Positions 7,262 through 15,374 are shown, counted from the stretch's first letter. The stretch is DNA of 64,000 bases from Bradyrhizobium ottawaense (GCF_900099825.1 NZ_LT629693.1:8275116-8339115), one strand, 5' to 3'. The notes: generated by a model not told the origin, from the letters alone. Made by a program: numbers and translations.

Positions 7262-7492
7262 ATGACCAAGCGCAAGAACCAGCCCGAGACGAATGTCGAG
7301 TTCGTCACCCGCCTCATCGAGTTCAGCAACTACGGACCGTTGGCGCAGCTCTTCATCCTCGAAGCCATCCGCAACTGGGCAGACCTCGTCGCCAAAACCG
7401 AACCGGCAAAGGTCGATACGCCAATGATCAGCGGCCATGCCTGGGTCGGCGTTGCCCGCGAGATCAAGGCAAAGATTGAGGAGCGTCAATGA
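7262..7492 (+). CDS. Conserved-type phage protein
   Basis: A 76-residue protein with 'VTRLIEFSNYGPLAQLFI' near residues 14-31 and 'GHAWVGVAREI' near 58-68. Proteins with this layout are widespread in phages of alphaproteobacteria and are annotated only as hypothetical. Operon member overlapping the next gene by ATGA. Confidence 0.7.
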   Translation: MTKRKNQPETNVEFVTRLIEFSNYGPLAQLFILEAIRNWADLVAKTEPAKVDTPMISGHAWVGVAREIKAKIEERQ

Positions 7493-7743
7493 GGCAGTTG
7501 ATCCACGATCCTCGCGATGCCTGCAAGTGCTCCTACTGCGGCATCAAGGAAGACATTCACCTGCTCGACGGTGTGCTCGACAAGCATGGCAACGACACCG
7601 GCAAGCTCGGATGCATCAAGTGCTACCCGACCGAAGGATGGTGCTGCGGTAGTCCCGAGATGATCGAGATGAGCATCGCCCCTTCCCTCCGCCCTTTCTA
7701 CGACCAATACGCCGCAAGCGAACAATGGAACATGCGCCGATGA
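7489..7743 (+). CDS. Cysteine-rich small protein, possible zinc binding
   Basis: An 84-residue protein with CxxC at about residues 13-16 and a later group of Cys (42, 45, 52-53) that could hold one zinc ion. Starts by ATGA overlap. No named family; a zinc-ribbon adaptor is a reasonable guess. Confidence 0.6.
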   Translation: MRQLIHDPRDACKCSYCGIKEDIHLLDGVLDKHGNDTGKLGCIKCYPTEGWCCGSPEMIEMSIAPSLRPFYDQYAASEQWNMRR

Positions 7744-8435
7744 CAGACCAGCTCGAAACTATCCTCCGCCGCGTCGTCCATCCTAACTGCGATGCAGACG
7801 TGCCGGCCCTTGCCGATCGCATCAAGGGCATGTTCCCCGGCTTCACCAATCTCGAGATGGAAGCGGCGCTGTGCGTGTGGGAATGCCTCAACGAATGGAC
7901 GCTCGGCACCGAAGAGCAGGTCGAGGCCATGCGCGTCAACTGCGAAGAGCATTCCCACGAAGCGCTTCGGCTTGAGTGGATCGAGATGCGGGAAGCAACA
8001 GGGTCCGGCGAGATGCGCTCGCAGTCGATCTTGCTCGGCAAATGGTGCCTGGAGATCTACGACATCCTGACCAAGCGTAACGAGGACTTCTTCGGTTACT
8101 GGTCATACGACTGGGAAGTGATCCCGGCCATGCTGAAGCATGCCGTCTGCAAGGATGGCAAGGCCTCGATGTATCGCGGCGATTATATCTACGCCGGTGG
8201 CGAGCTGATCGACCCGCACAGCGCTGCCCAGCTGGTGGCGCAAGAGTTCATCCAGCGTGGTTTCGATGACGAGTGCAGGCGTGAGGCCGACAAGCAGTGG
8301 GCTTATGCCGACCTGGTCACAGACGACGCTGGCGAGCGCATGCGCCAAGCCTTCGAGATTGGCGAAGAGCCGGCCGCGTTAGTGAAGTGGCTCGGCGAAA
8401 AGTTCGACCTCACACCTGCATCCGGGTATTTTTGA
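7740..8435 (+). CDS. Hypothetical protein, acidic
   Basis: A 231-residue Glu/Asp/Trp-rich helical protein, with the start in an ATGA overlap (an in-frame ATG at 7725 is less likely). No catalytic motif is recognisable. It lies between two genes of the coupled operon. Confidence 0.6.
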   Translation: MTDQLETILRRVVHPNCDADVPALADRIKGMFPGFTNLEMEAALCVWECLNEWTLGTEEQVEAMRVNCEEHSHEALRLEWIEMREATGSGEMRSQSILLGKWCLEIYDILTKRNEDFFGYWSYDWEVIPAMLKHAVCKDGKASMYRGDYIYAGGELIDPHSAAQLVAQEFIQRGFDDECRREADKQWAYADLVTDDAGERMRQAFEIGEEPAALVKWLGEKFDLTPASGYF

Positions 8436-9055
8436 TGACCGACAATATCAGCCTGTTCAAATCCTGCCCGTGCCCCGCGCGTTCACCATGGGGAGCCATC
8501 CAGACCAAGCGCGAACTGGCGCCTGGCATCTGGTCGGTCTCGACCGCGGGGCACGGCGGCATCAAGCTTTCCCGAGAACGAAACGCTGGTGTCCCGGACT
8601 ATATGCGAGCCGAGGGCGGCTGGTATGAGGAAGATTGTCAGTGGTCGATCGCAGCGATGATCTATCCTGGAGCTTTCCAGCGCGTCGTCCAGATTGATGG
8701 TCGGCCTGACAAGACCGAGTACGACTACGCTCTCGACTCATTCCGTGGCTGGTACCCTGACGAGTACGAGAGGTTCTTCAACGTCAAGCTCCTGCCCGGA
8801 GAGTCGCGGAGCCGAGACGAGAGGATCTTCATCGAAGAGACAAAGGACAAGTTCGTCCTGCGCTCTGCTTGGGGAGACTGGGCGAGCTGGGTGCCAAAAG
8901 GCAAGGTCGGCGTCTGCGCAAGGCGGGCCAGCGATGGAGCCGAGAAGTGGTTCCTGATCGGCGAAACCTACACTGAGCGACGTGCAAAGGGCATGCACGG
9001 CATCGTCATCGATCCATCAGTCGACACTGAAATCGAGAAACCGGAGAACCCGTGA
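8435..9055 (+). CDS. DUF7007-like phage protein
   Basis: A 206-residue protein whose N terminus reads 'CPARSPWGAIQ...L.PGIW.VSTAGHGGIKLS.ERNAGVP.Y' followed by 'GWYEEDCQWSIAAMIYP' (about residues 13-80). This is the signature I associate with DUF7007 proteins of plasmids and phages (recalled). Function unknown; the His-Gly-Gly loop and the paired acidic residues could be catalytic. TGATG overlap at both ends. Confidence 0.7.
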   Translation: MTDNISLFKSCPCPARSPWGAIQTKRELAPGIWSVSTAGHGGIKLSRERNAGVPDYMRAEGGWYEEDCQWSIAAMIYPGAFQRVVQIDGRPDKTEYDYALDSFRGWYPDEYERFFNVKLLPGESRSRDERIFIEETKDKFVLRSAWGDWASWVPKGKVGVCARRASDGAEKWFLIGETYTERRAKGMHGIVIDPSVDTEIEKPENP

Positions 9056-9522
9056 TGTCATATTCTTGCGTCGATTTTGTCGACACCATCCTCAACCTGC
9101 TCAACATCAAGGTGCCTTTGGAGGATCAGGATAATCCGCAAGGACAGGCTGAACTGGCTGGGGCTGAGATCCTCCGGCTTCAGGCCTCCGACGCTGCCTT
9201 GAAGGCACGGCCGGCAACCTCAATGGAACGAATGCTCTATCTGGTCGCCCCAATCCACGATCAATGTCCCGTCGATCAGGACGGTGTGGTCATCCGCGAC
9301 CTTTTCGTCTGGGCGACCGACGCCAGCGAGGCCGTCAAGTTCTGGCGGGAATATTACGAGATCGGCGACGACGAAGACCTTGAGGAATACCCGCTCGGCA
9401 TGACCGAAAACGTTCGCGTCTTCGAATGCCCGATCATGCCGAACGCCGCTCCGTCAGGCGCTGTCTGCTGGGGTCAAGTTCACTCTTACGGCGCAACCGT
9501 CAACGAAAGGATCGAGCTGTGA
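9055..9522 (+). CDS. Hypothetical protein
   Basis: A 155-residue acidic protein containing 'LFVWATDASEAVKFWREYY' (about residues 84-102), which resembles small domains that follow an aromatic-rich beta hairpin. Coupled by TGATG to its predecessor and by an overlapping GTGA to its successor. No family recognised. Confidence 0.6.
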   Translation: MSYSCVDFVDTILNLLNIKVPLEDQDNPQGQAELAGAEILRLQASDAALKARPATSMERMLYLVAPIHDQCPVDQDGVVIRDLFVWATDASEAVKFWREYYEIGDDEDLEEYPLGMTENVRVFECPIMPNAAPSGAVCWGQVHSYGATVNERIEL

Positions 9523-9956
9523 AGAAGCGAGCGTACATCACGATGACCCTGGCTGTTGATCTGGATATGGTTGCCGGCCCCTGGGACAAATCGACCGACT
9601 ACACTGACGCAATCCAGCGTCAGTTCCACAGCGCTGCCTGCTACGATCCCGAGCTGACAGTCCACGAGATCATCGAGCGGAACTACGACTACGTCGAAGG
9701 CAAGGGCTATGTCCGCCCCACCGTCTTCACGATTGTCGATCCATCCCCCGCTCAACGTCTCGCAGAGGATAACGCGGGCACCTGGGGCGAACACCACACC
9801 TTCACGCCAGCGGACTGGCGAATGGACGTCGATAATCACGACACCCGCGCCGGCTACTGGGACTGGGTTCAGGCGATGATCGAAGCGTCAGAACGTGTCG
9901 ACGATCCCGACTATGACGACGACGGCAACCTTCGTCCCGGTGTCGACCATGCGTGA
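9519..9956 (+). CDS. Hypothetical protein
   Basis: A 145-residue protein starting with GTG in a GTGA overlap. It contains 'VDLDMVAGPWDKSTDY' near the N terminus and many Tyr/Asp residues. No family recognised. Confidence 0.6.
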   Translation: MKKRAYITMTLAVDLDMVAGPWDKSTDYTDAIQRQFHSAACYDPELTVHEIIERNYDYVEGKGYVRPTVFTIVDPSPAQRLAEDNAGTWGEHHTFTPADWRMDVDNHDTRAGYWDWVQAMIEASERVDDPDYDDDGNLRPGVDHA

Positions 9957-10209
9957 GTACGTCAATGCCAACTGCAGCAGCTGGAAGATCGACGACGGCG
10001 AGCACGACGTCATCATCCTATTCTTCTCTGGACCCAGGGGCGGCACGCAGTTCACCGGCAACATGACGCCGGATCAGGCCCGCCATCTGCGGGACAATCT
10101 CGACAAGGCCCTACTTCGGATTGAAGGAGCGGCGCCAACCGGCAGCATCGACCATATGCCCGACAACAACTCCGACGCCGTTGACGCAAACGGCAGTCCA
10201 ACCTGGTGA
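9949..10209 (+). CDS. Hypothetical protein
   Basis: An 86-residue protein. The ATG at 9949 overlaps the end of the previous gene by 8 bases. Residues 21-60 ('VIILFFSGPRGGTQFTGNMTP.QARHLRDNL') suggest a small alpha/beta fold with the 'TP..A..LR..L' ending common in phage immunity-like and hypothetical proteins. Confidence 0.6.
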   Translation: MREYVNANCSSWKIDDGEHDVIILFFSGPRGGTQFTGNMTPDQARHLRDNLDKALLRIEGAAPTGSIDHMPDNNSDAVDANGSPTW

Positions 10210-10213
10210 CGTC

Positions 10214-10411
10214 ATGACGGAATACCGCATCAAGGTGGCGCGAACCACCATCGAGGAGTTCATCGTCCACGCCAACAATCCTGTTCACCTTCAGGAAAAG
10301 TGGCCGGACTCCATCGGAGTTGCCGATCCCGTCGAGTCCTACAGCGACGGCGACGAGCTTCTCCAGTTCACCGATGAGGAGACCGGTCACACGGTCGTGG
10401 TGAAATCATGA
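10214..10411 (+). CDS. Hypothetical protein
   Basis: A 65-residue protein, short beta-rich N terminus (Tyr-Arg-Ile-Lys-Val-Ala-Arg-Thr-Thr-Ile) and acidic C terminus ending in Val-Val-Val-Lys-Ser. ATGA overlap with the next gene. No family recognised. Confidence 0.55.
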   Translation: MTEYRIKVARTTIEEFIVHANNPVHLQEKWPDSIGVADPVESYSDGDELLQFTDEETGHTVVVKS

Positions 10412-10593
10412 AGCTCTACTCAATCCCAAGCCTGACGGAGCTACTTCAGGAGCTGCTGCACACCAAGAACTTCGCAACCGTCAGGTCCAACACAAATCGG
10501 GGCGTGATCGAGGTCTGGCAGTTCGACACATCCGGCAAAGTGTCGCAACGGTTTCTGATCAGGGTCGATAACGCCCCGGGCGAACCGCTCTAA
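10408..10593 (+). CDS. Small hypothetical protein (61 residues)
   Basis: Last gene of the ATGA-coupled operon that starts at 6688; the tRNA-Glu begins nine bases after its stop. Residues 8-36 suggest a helix then 'RGVIEVWQFD'. No family recognised. Confidence 0.55.
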   Translation: MKLYSIPSLTELLQELLHTKNFATVRSNTNRGVIEVWQFDTSGKVSQRFLIRVDNAPGEPL

Positions 10594-10602
10594 ACCCTAA
10601 TT

Positions 10603-10674
10603 GCTCCCGTCGTCTATCGGCTAGGACGCCGCCTTCTCAAGGCGGAAAGGTTGGTTCGATTCCAGCCGGGAGCG
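10603..10674 (+). tRNA. tRNA-Glu (CTC)
   Basis: A 72-nt cloverleaf can be folded completely: acceptor GCTCCCG/CGGGAGC, a D arm, anticodon stem CCGCC/GGCGG with loop TTCTCAA (anticodon CTC at 10636-10638), T stem GTTGG/CCAGC with loop TTCGATT, and discriminator G. The 3' CCA is not encoded. The anticodon reads GAG, a frequent codon in these genes. It lies inside the phage gene train, so it is most likely a phage-borne tRNA supporting translation rather than an integration target. Confidence 0.92.
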
Positions 10675-10703
10675 CCATCCATCACACACAAGGAAAATGA
10701 ACC

Positions 10704-11105
10704 ATGAAACTGCACGCACTCTGTGCGTCGGCGGTAACGCTGATGCTTGCCCTCTCCGCCCCGGCCAAGGCCGGCAACGTCAACCGCGAGTTCATCGCTC
10801 TGGCAACCATCTCCTATGTGGTCGTCCAGAAGTGTTCCGATTACGAGTTCGTCGATAATGCCGCTCGGCGTGGCGCCGACAAGATGGGTGCCGACTTCGA
10901 CACCTACGCTCCCGCAGCCATGAATGCCATCTTCGCCATCATGGACATGGAATACAATCGAGAGAAGCTGATCCCCGAAGTAACGCAGAAAGTCCGGTCA
11001 GACCTGGGCGAGCTGGCTGATGACCTGAAGAAACGGGGTCTGGCCGGGTTCTGCAAGCGATACGGGACCGTGATGGTCAGCATCGACTGGATGAAACGGA
11101 AATGA
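10704..11105 (+). CDS. Exported small protein
   Basis: A 133-residue protein with a signal peptide (hydrophobic residues 7-19, probable cleavage after Ala-Lys-Ala at about 23). The mature part is helical with Cys at about residues 47 and 116, which may form a disulfide. AAGGAAA precedes the ATG. It belongs to the same loose group of secreted helical Cys proteins as 54628-54981 and 54992-55363. Periplasmic location inferred; role unknown. Confidence 0.65.
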   Translation: MKLHALCASAVTLMLALSAPAKAGNVNREFIALATISYVVVQKCSDYEFVDNAARRGADKMGADFDTYAPAAMNAIFAIMDMEYNREKLIPEVTQKVRSDLGELADDLKKRGLAGFCKRYGTVMVSIDWMKRK

Positions 11106-11197
11106 GGGCGATCGGCTTCCTGGATCTGCGGGTGTTCGCTGTCTCAACCGCCATGGCTCTGGCATTCATCGGCATCGTCAGTCGCGTTGCGTTTTAA
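11102..11197 (+). CDS. Tiny membrane protein (31 residues)
   Basis: An ATGA overlap with the secreted-protein gene and one hydrophobic segment (about residues 11-27) support this short frame. No homologue known to me. Confidence 0.4.
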   Translation: MRAIGFLDLRVFAVSTAMALAFIGIVSRVAF

Positions 11198-11199
11198 TC

Positions 11200-11215
11200 A
11201 TTGCTTGAATGCAAC
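11200..11215 (+). promoter_or_regulatory. Regulatory palindrome before the 11253 unit
   Basis: ATTGC-TTGAAT-GCAAC, arms 8 of 10. Two extra GCAAA half-sites follow at about 11226 and 11237, before the GGAGG of the next gene. Confidence 0.6.
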
Positions 11216-11252
11216 GATTTGTTATGCAAATATCCTGCAAACGGAGGTTCCG

Positions 11253-11453
11253 ATGGTCGTCTTTCTTCTGGGCAGCTATGCCCTGCCCTTTCCGCTGATC
11301 AAGCTGAACTCGTTCTCCTACACCCACACCCACCGCGCCCCGGATGGTTTCGCCTGGAAAGAGGACATGCACCTGAAGGTGTGCGTACCCGGCGCCAGGC
11401 CTGCCCGACTCCGGATCGCCAACGATAACCAGAAGGTTGCCGACCATGGATAG
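11253..11453 (+). CDS. Small hypothetical protein
   Basis: A 66-residue protein with GGAGG six bases before the ATG. The N terminus is hydrophobic (Val-Val-Phe-Leu-Leu-Gly) and a His/Tyr-rich turn follows. Its stop overlaps the start of the HD protein, so the two are probably co-translated. Confidence 0.55.
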   Translation: MVVFLLGSYALPFPLIKLNSFSYTHTHRAPDGFAWKEDMHLKVCVPGARPARLRIANDNQKVADHG

Positions 11454-12012
11454 AGTGAACGCTTACATCGAGGCCGGCTCCGATTTTGCCAGGGCCGCTC
11501 ATGCTGACCACAAGCGTAAGTTCACAGGCGAGCCCTACTGGAACCATCTGCACGAAGTGGCAACAACGCTGCGCAGCTACGGCGCCACGCCGGATATCAT
11601 CGTCTCCGGATATCTGCACGACACGATCGAGGACACCAAAGTTACCTACTTCGATCTGGTCAAGAAGTTCGATCGGAACGTCGCCGGCCTTGTGATGGAA
11701 GTCACCGATGTCAGTCGGGCAGACACTGGCAACACACCGGAAGGTGTGGGCAACCGGGCACTGCGAAAGGCGATGGATCGTCAGTTCCTGGCCGGTGCGT
11801 CCTGGCAAGGCCAGATGATCAAATGCGCTGACATGCTCAGCAACACCGCGGACATTCTGACCCACGGCGGCGGCTTCGCTCGGATCTACATCCCGGAGAA
11901 GAAACTGCTGATCGATGTCCTCGATAAGGTCCGCAATGTCAACTATGCGATCTGGCGCGCTGCCTATGACCAGATCGTCCAGGCGGAAGACAAGCTCCGT
12001 GCCGCCGCTTGA
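11446..12012 (+). CDS. HD-domain phosphohydrolase, MESH1/SpoT-like ppGpp hydrolase
   Basis: A 188-residue single-domain protein. It carries the family residues in order: His19 (AxxAH), 'KRKFTGEPYWNH' with His34, the paired His58-Asp59 followed by Glu62-Asp63, and Lys126-x-Ala-Asp129-x3-Asn133. This is the metal-dependent (p)ppGpp hydrolase core as in SpoT and MESH1, without synthetase or regulatory domains. Known relatives remove the 3'-pyrophosphate of ppGpp. In a phage it could blunt the host stringent response or recycle nucleotides; that role is inferred. Confidence 0.8.
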   Translation: MDRVNAYIEAGSDFARAAHADHKRKFTGEPYWNHLHEVATTLRSYGATPDIIVSGYLHDTIEDTKVTYFDLVKKFDRNVAGLVMEVTDVSRADTGNTPEGVGNRALRKAMDRQFLAGASWQGQMIKCADMLSNTADILTHGGGFARIYIPEKKLLIDVLDKVRNVNYAIWRAAYDQIVQAEDKLRAAA

Positions 12013-12160
12013 ACACGGCCAACTCGTCAACTTCGGCGGCACAGACTTCCAGGTCGAGGTCGTCTCACCAAAATACACCAGACTGGTGCCGGTGAGCGAT
12101 CCTCTCTGGATGCTGCGCTTTCTGGCAACGTTAGCGCCACCCAAGGGTAAAAAGAAATGA
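11999..12160 (+). CDS. Small hypothetical protein (53 residues)
   Basis: Starts with GTG inside the end of the HD gene (14-base overlap) and ends in an ATGA overlap. The Lys-rich C terminus (Pro-Lys-Gly-Lys-Lys-Lys) is its only striking feature. Confidence 0.45.
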   Translation: MPPLEHGQLVNFGGTDFQVEVVSPKYTRLVPVSDPLWMLRFLATLAPPKGKKK

Positions 12161-12321
12161 AGCGCTTGTTCCACGCCGTGATGAACGGCATCTCGACCGT
12201 CGCCAACTACTGGTGGGCCGGTGTGATCTACATGGCTGCCGGCATTGACATCACCGAACCACACGAGGAGCGCTGGAAAGCAGAACGGGAACTGATCGAT
12301 GAAGATCAATCAGCCGCGTAG
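12157..12321 (+). CDS. Small hypothetical protein (54 residues)
   Basis: ATGA-coupled to the previous gene. One weakly hydrophobic Trp/Tyr-rich segment (about residues 14-30) then an acidic helix. No family recognised. Confidence 0.45.
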   Translation: MKRLFHAVMNGISTVANYWWAGVIYMAAGIDITEPHEERWKAERELIDEDQSAA

Positions 12322-12610
12322 CCATGAGGACCAGCTGTTAGCCAAGGCTGCTGCTGGTCGCCTGAAGGCCCGGATGCAGCAACGACTGAAGCGATACAAG
12401 GTGACGCTGCAATGGCGCAGACCTGATGGCCTGCGTCCAGGCGGCGATCCCCACAACTGGCGTGACTGGCGAGTGTTCGCCGTGATCCCGATCCTCTTCC
12501 ACAGCGAGGAAGAGGCCTGGGACTACATGAGAATGGTGGACATCTTCAAGAACACAGGACGCAAGGCATCAGCCTCGGTCCAAGCGGTTCGCATCGCTAT
12601 GCATTCCTGA
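12299..12610 (+). CDS. Hypothetical basic protein
   Basis: A 103-residue protein rich in Arg/Lys in the first 45 residues, with 'WRDWRVFAVIPILFHSEEEAWDYMR' in the second half. It overlaps its predecessor by 23 bases and meets the reverse-strand GIY-YIG gene tail to tail (14-base overlap). Confidence 0.55.
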   Translation: MKINQPRSHEDQLLAKAAAGRLKARMQQRLKRYKVTLQWRRPDGLRPGGDPHNWRDWRVFAVIPILFHSEEEAWDYMRMVDIFKNTGRKASASVQAVRIAMHS

Positions 12611-13043
12611 TGGCTGCCTCGATCCGCTTCTTCCTCACATCTCTAACCTTGTCGAGCATCTGAACATGGCTGAAGGTCGGTATATTGGTCTTATCCGTGG
12701 CAACCCGCAGGGCTTGCTGAGCGAACTCCGGCGTGACGTCGAACCAGTCTCCTGTGAGACGTCGTTTCGCCTTGTCGAGCAGGCCGACCGCCTCATTGAA
12801 CAGCCGGATGGCGAGCATGTCGCCAGCGGTCCAGGCGATATCGTGGATCTGCAGCTCCTTCCAGCAACCCAGCTGTAGTTCCTGCATCCGGTCCTTCAGC
12901 TGCTTGGACCAGCCGATGCGCAGCGGCCGGCCCCCTGAAGGACCGACCGCATAGACACATGCGAAACCGAGTTCACTAAAAATGGCGCGTTCCGGCTTCG
13001 TATGAAGCCAAGGGAGTCCGCAAACAATCTCGGTTTTCTGCAT
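12597..13043 (-). CDS. GIY-YIG nuclease-like protein (T5orf172/MUG113 type)
   Basis: A 148-residue protein with 'CVYAVG' near residue 28, 'LRIGWSK....RM..LQLG' near 40-58, a Trp-Thr-x-Gly strand, and 'L.GDWFDVTPEFA' near 98-110. That is the layout of the T5orf172/MUG113 branch of GIY-YIG domains, in which Tyr, Arg and Glu act in DNA cleavage. I could not confirm every catalytic residue. It is a lone reverse-strand gene whose promoter region contains a regulatory palindrome (13065). Confidence 0.65.
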   Translation of the reverse strand: MQKTEIVCGLPWLHTKPERAIFSELGFACVYAVGPSGGRPLRIGWSKQLKDRMQELQLGCWKELQIHDIAWTAGDMLAIRLFNEAVGLLDKAKRRLTGDWFDVTPEFAQQALRVATDKTNIPTFSHVQMLDKVRDVRKKRIEAAIRNA

Positions 13044-13064
13044 CACCACCCTATAAGCACATTA

Positions 13065-13080
13065 TTTGCGTGAATGCAAA
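13065..13080 (+). promoter_or_regulatory. Regulatory palindrome in a divergent promoter region
   Basis: TTTGC-GTGAAT-GCAAA, perfect arms, between the reverse GIY-YIG gene (starts 13043) and the forward gene at 13142. The position suits control of both directions. A GCAAA half-site follows at 13120. Confidence 0.7.
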
Positions 13081-13141
13081 TTTGTGCTTGCGGTTCCAGA
13101 AAAGCGCCATTATCGAAATGCAAATGAGATTGAGGCCAACC

Positions 13142-13618
13142 ATGACCATCTTATCCGCTGATCAGCTCGGCATTCTGAGCTTTGAGCACCGCGCGCTGCT
13201 TGAGGTCAGAGGTCTGTTCGCCAGCCATTCGTTCCATCACGACCCGGACGTCAATCTCGAAAAGCCTGACGGCTTCAATATGAACGTCTCGTTCCAGCAG
13301 AGCGATTGCGGGACCACAGCTTGCATCGGGGGATGGATGTTCGAGGCGATGCGCCGAGACCGCATGGCGCCTTGCCACACAGCCCACGCCTACCTGACCT
13401 TTCATTCCAGCGACGCTCTCGGACCCCTGTTCTGGCCCTTCAAGAAGAAGAACGGCGCCGAGATGCTCGATTGGGCGGGCGACACCTACGATTTCCCGCC
13501 AGACCTGATCCCGCCGGCCTACGCGCTCACGGCGATCGACAACTTCCTGGCTACGGGTGATCCCGATTGGCCCACAGCCTGCCAACTCACTCCGCAACTG
13601 GAGAAGCACTTTGCGTAG
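13142..13618 (+). CDS. Hypothetical protein
   Basis: A 158-residue protein with 'GTTACIGGWMFEAM' (about residues 59-72), a motif I have seen in phage and plasmid hypothetical proteins that start with a helix and contain 'CIAG' or 'CIGG'. Several His and Asp residues cluster before it. Function unknown. Confidence 0.6.
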   Translation: MTILSADQLGILSFEHRALLEVRGLFASHSFHHDPDVNLEKPDGFNMNVSFQQSDCGTTACIGGWMFEAMRRDRMAPCHTAHAYLTFHSSDALGPLFWPFKKKNGAEMLDWAGDTYDFPPDLIPPAYALTAIDNFLATGDPDWPTACQLTPQLEKHFA

Positions 13619-13660
13619 CCCATTCATCAGCCCGTTCTTCGCTTTCGACATGATCTCTCG

Positions 13661-13676
13661 CTTGCTTGAAAGCAAA
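13661..13676 (+). promoter_or_regulatory. Regulatory palindrome before the 13755 gene
   Basis: CTTGC-TTGAAA-GCAAA, arms 9 of 10. It is 78 bases before the ATG at 13755, one of the longest distances in the set. Confidence 0.6.
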
Positions 13677-13754
13677 CAATCCACCCCAGCTCCCACCCCG
13701 GACGCCGCCAAGAGCGGGGACATTGACCAAGGCGACCACCCAAAGGAGAACTAC

Positions 13755-14633
13755 ATGGATCCCACACAAGGCCAAATCTACAGCTTCCAGCCGCCAGTTT
13801 TCGATGCGTCGCCTGTCGCTGAACAGCTTCAACCCGCCGCCGCGCCGGAAGCGCCGCTCAGCGGTGAAGTCCTTCCTCCTGTTGCGGATGCGTCGGCACT
13901 GGTGCCGCAATATCCGATCGGGCTGATCGACTTCAATCTGCCGATCGTCGTCCTCGACAACGCCGATTACAACGAAGAGGAATACGACAACGCCTCGATC
14001 GTGACTGTTCTCAAGGGCAGCGTTCACCCGGTTGTCATCAGCTTCTGGAAACACGGCGAACAGTGCATCGCCCAGTTCGACACGGACGGCGACTCTTCCT
14101 GTGGCGACTACAAGGTTGAGCAGGAACAGACCTATCCGCGAACGGTGTTCGTGGTGATTGGCCGTGACGGTCGCATCCTGAACGTCGACGAGGAGCTGTA
14201 CGCCAGCGAAGACGCCGCCCGCGCCGAGACCTCCGTGGACGACATCGCCGGCATTTTCCCGCTGGTGATCCAGGCACCGGAAGCCACGCTGGCGGATGAA
14301 GTTGCTGGCGTGACCAGCCATGTTGCCGACGAGGCCTTCGTTGAAGGCGCCGACACCGATGACGGCATCGAAAGCGAAGAGGATGAGGACGAGGTCGAGG
14401 GCACGGAAGGCGCCGCGTTGGCACCTGCCCCTGCCCCAACCGCTCCGACCGAAATGTACGTTGCCGGTCGGACCCGTCATGTTGGCGAAACGGTTCACGC
14501 CTATCGCAACGGCTTCGGCACCCGCGTCTGCACCATCGTGAAGCTGCGCCGCGACGCTCGCAAGTCGCTGTTCATCGACCCGAAGGATGGCAACGAGCCG
14601 TACTGGGCGCTCAATAAGAACGTTCGGTACTGA
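13755..14633 (+). CDS. Hypothetical acidic protein
   Basis: A 292-residue protein with AAGGAG before the ATG. The first 50 residues are Pro/Ala-rich. A globular part (about 55-160) contains 'GEQCIAQFDTDGDSSCGDY'. A Glu/Asp-rich linker (about 200-225) leads to a small C-terminal beta domain ending in Asn-Lys-Asn-Val-Arg-Tyr. No family recognised; the acidic linker could mimic DNA. Confidence 0.6.
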   Translation: MDPTQGQIYSFQPPVFDASPVAEQLQPAAAPEAPLSGEVLPPVADASALVPQYPIGLIDFNLPIVVLDNADYNEEEYDNASIVTVLKGSVHPVVISFWKHGEQCIAQFDTDGDSSCGDYKVEQEQTYPRTVFVVIGRDGRILNVDEELYASEDAARAETSVDDIAGIFPLVIQAPEATLADEVAGVTSHVADEAFVEGADTDDGIESEEDEDEVEGTEGAALAPAPAPTAPTEMYVAGRTRHVGETVHAYRNGFGTRVCTIVKLRRDARKSLFIDPKDGNEPYWALNKNVRY

Positions 14634-14646
14634 TCTTCAACTGCGG

Positions 14647-14668
14647 CCCGTCTCCTTCGGGAGGCGGG
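14647..14668 (+). other. 9-bp hairpin with TTCG tetraloop
   Basis: CCCGTCTCC and GGAGGCGGG pair around a TTCG loop (one G-T pair). It lies 14 bases after a stop and about 30 before the next start. No T-tract follows directly, so it may stabilise mRNA ends rather than terminate. Confidence 0.5.
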
Positions 14669-14697
14669 TTCGCCTACAATTTCAAACCGGAGACATC

Positions 14698-15084
14698 ATG
14701 ACCGACCCGAGACACAAGCCGGTCCGCATCGTCAGTGAGGCCGAGTTTGCCGAGCGCATGCAGCTGGTGCTGAGCGGCGGCCTCGAGAACATCGGTGCCG
14801 TCACTGGCCCTGGACGGTCTGGCGCAGTTGCCGCGGTATATGCCTCGCACATCCTTGGCATCCCGTTCATCCCCTACGGAATGCGCTGCCCGGAGCAATT
14901 TCAATTGCTGATTGTTGATACCGCCCGCGAGAGCGGACGGACACTCCGAAAGGCTGCCAAACGCTATGATTATGCTAATCCTGTGGTTGTTGTCGCGTTT
15001 GAAGAGCCGCCGCGCGTAGCCTTTTGGTACGAGGCGCCGAAGCCGCAACGATACCGCCACGAACTTCAAAAGGTGGCGGCATGA
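14698..15084 (+). CDS. Phosphoribosyltransferase-like protein
   Basis: A 128-residue protein with 'VTGPGRSGAVAAVYASHIL' (about residues 35-53) and the PRPP-loop-like 'LLIVDTARESGRTL' (about 70-83). This matches the type I PRTase order: an early glycine loop and then two hydrophobics, an acidic residue and a Gly-x-Thr. It is shorter than housekeeping PRTases and lacks an obvious base-binding hood. A role in nucleotide salvage is possible and fits the nucleotide genes elsewhere in the window. Confidence 0.65.
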   Translation: MTDPRHKPVRIVSEAEFAERMQLVLSGGLENIGAVTGPGRSGAVAAVYASHILGIPFIPYGMRCPEQFQLLIVDTARESGRTLRKAAKRYDYANPVVVVAFEEPPRVAFWYEAPKPQRYRHELQKVAA

Positions 15085-15374
15085 AGCCGAAGCTGTTGGC
15101 GCTGATCGCAGCTTTCCTCTTGACCGGCTGTAACGATGACAACCTTCCCGAACCGCGCCAGGTCTGCACGGTCATCACCGGCACCTACAGCTGCGGAAAG
15201 GGTGGCACCTGTCAGCGATGCGGACAGTGGGAAATAGGATGCCCCAGGCCGTTGGAGCTTCGACAAGTTCCAACCGGAGCCTACGACAAGGGAGATCCGC
15301 GACTCGTCTGCCGAATGAAGGAAACCAAAGATGTTTCGTCATCGACGCCGCTGGTGGAGACACCCTTGCGATAA
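15081..15374 (+). CDS. Putative lipoprotein
   Basis: A 97-residue protein with a short signal peptide and the lipobox Leu-Thr-Gly-Cys at residues 14-17, predicting a lipid-anchored Cys17. The mature part carries six more Cys, including a CxxC at about 46-49. ATGA overlap with the PRTase-like gene. Phage lipoproteins of this size often act in superinfection exclusion or lysis; neither can be shown here. Confidence 0.6.
   Translation: MKPKLLALIAAFLLTGCNDDNLPEPRQVCTVITGTYSCGKGGTCQRCGQWEIGCPRPLELRQVPTGAYDKGDPRLVCRMKETKDVSSSTPLVETPLR

Noticed and set aside
10603..10674. tRNA-Glu as the integration site of the element
   Set aside because: It lies within a continuous phage gene train about 40 kb from int, with no repeat of its 3' end near int.
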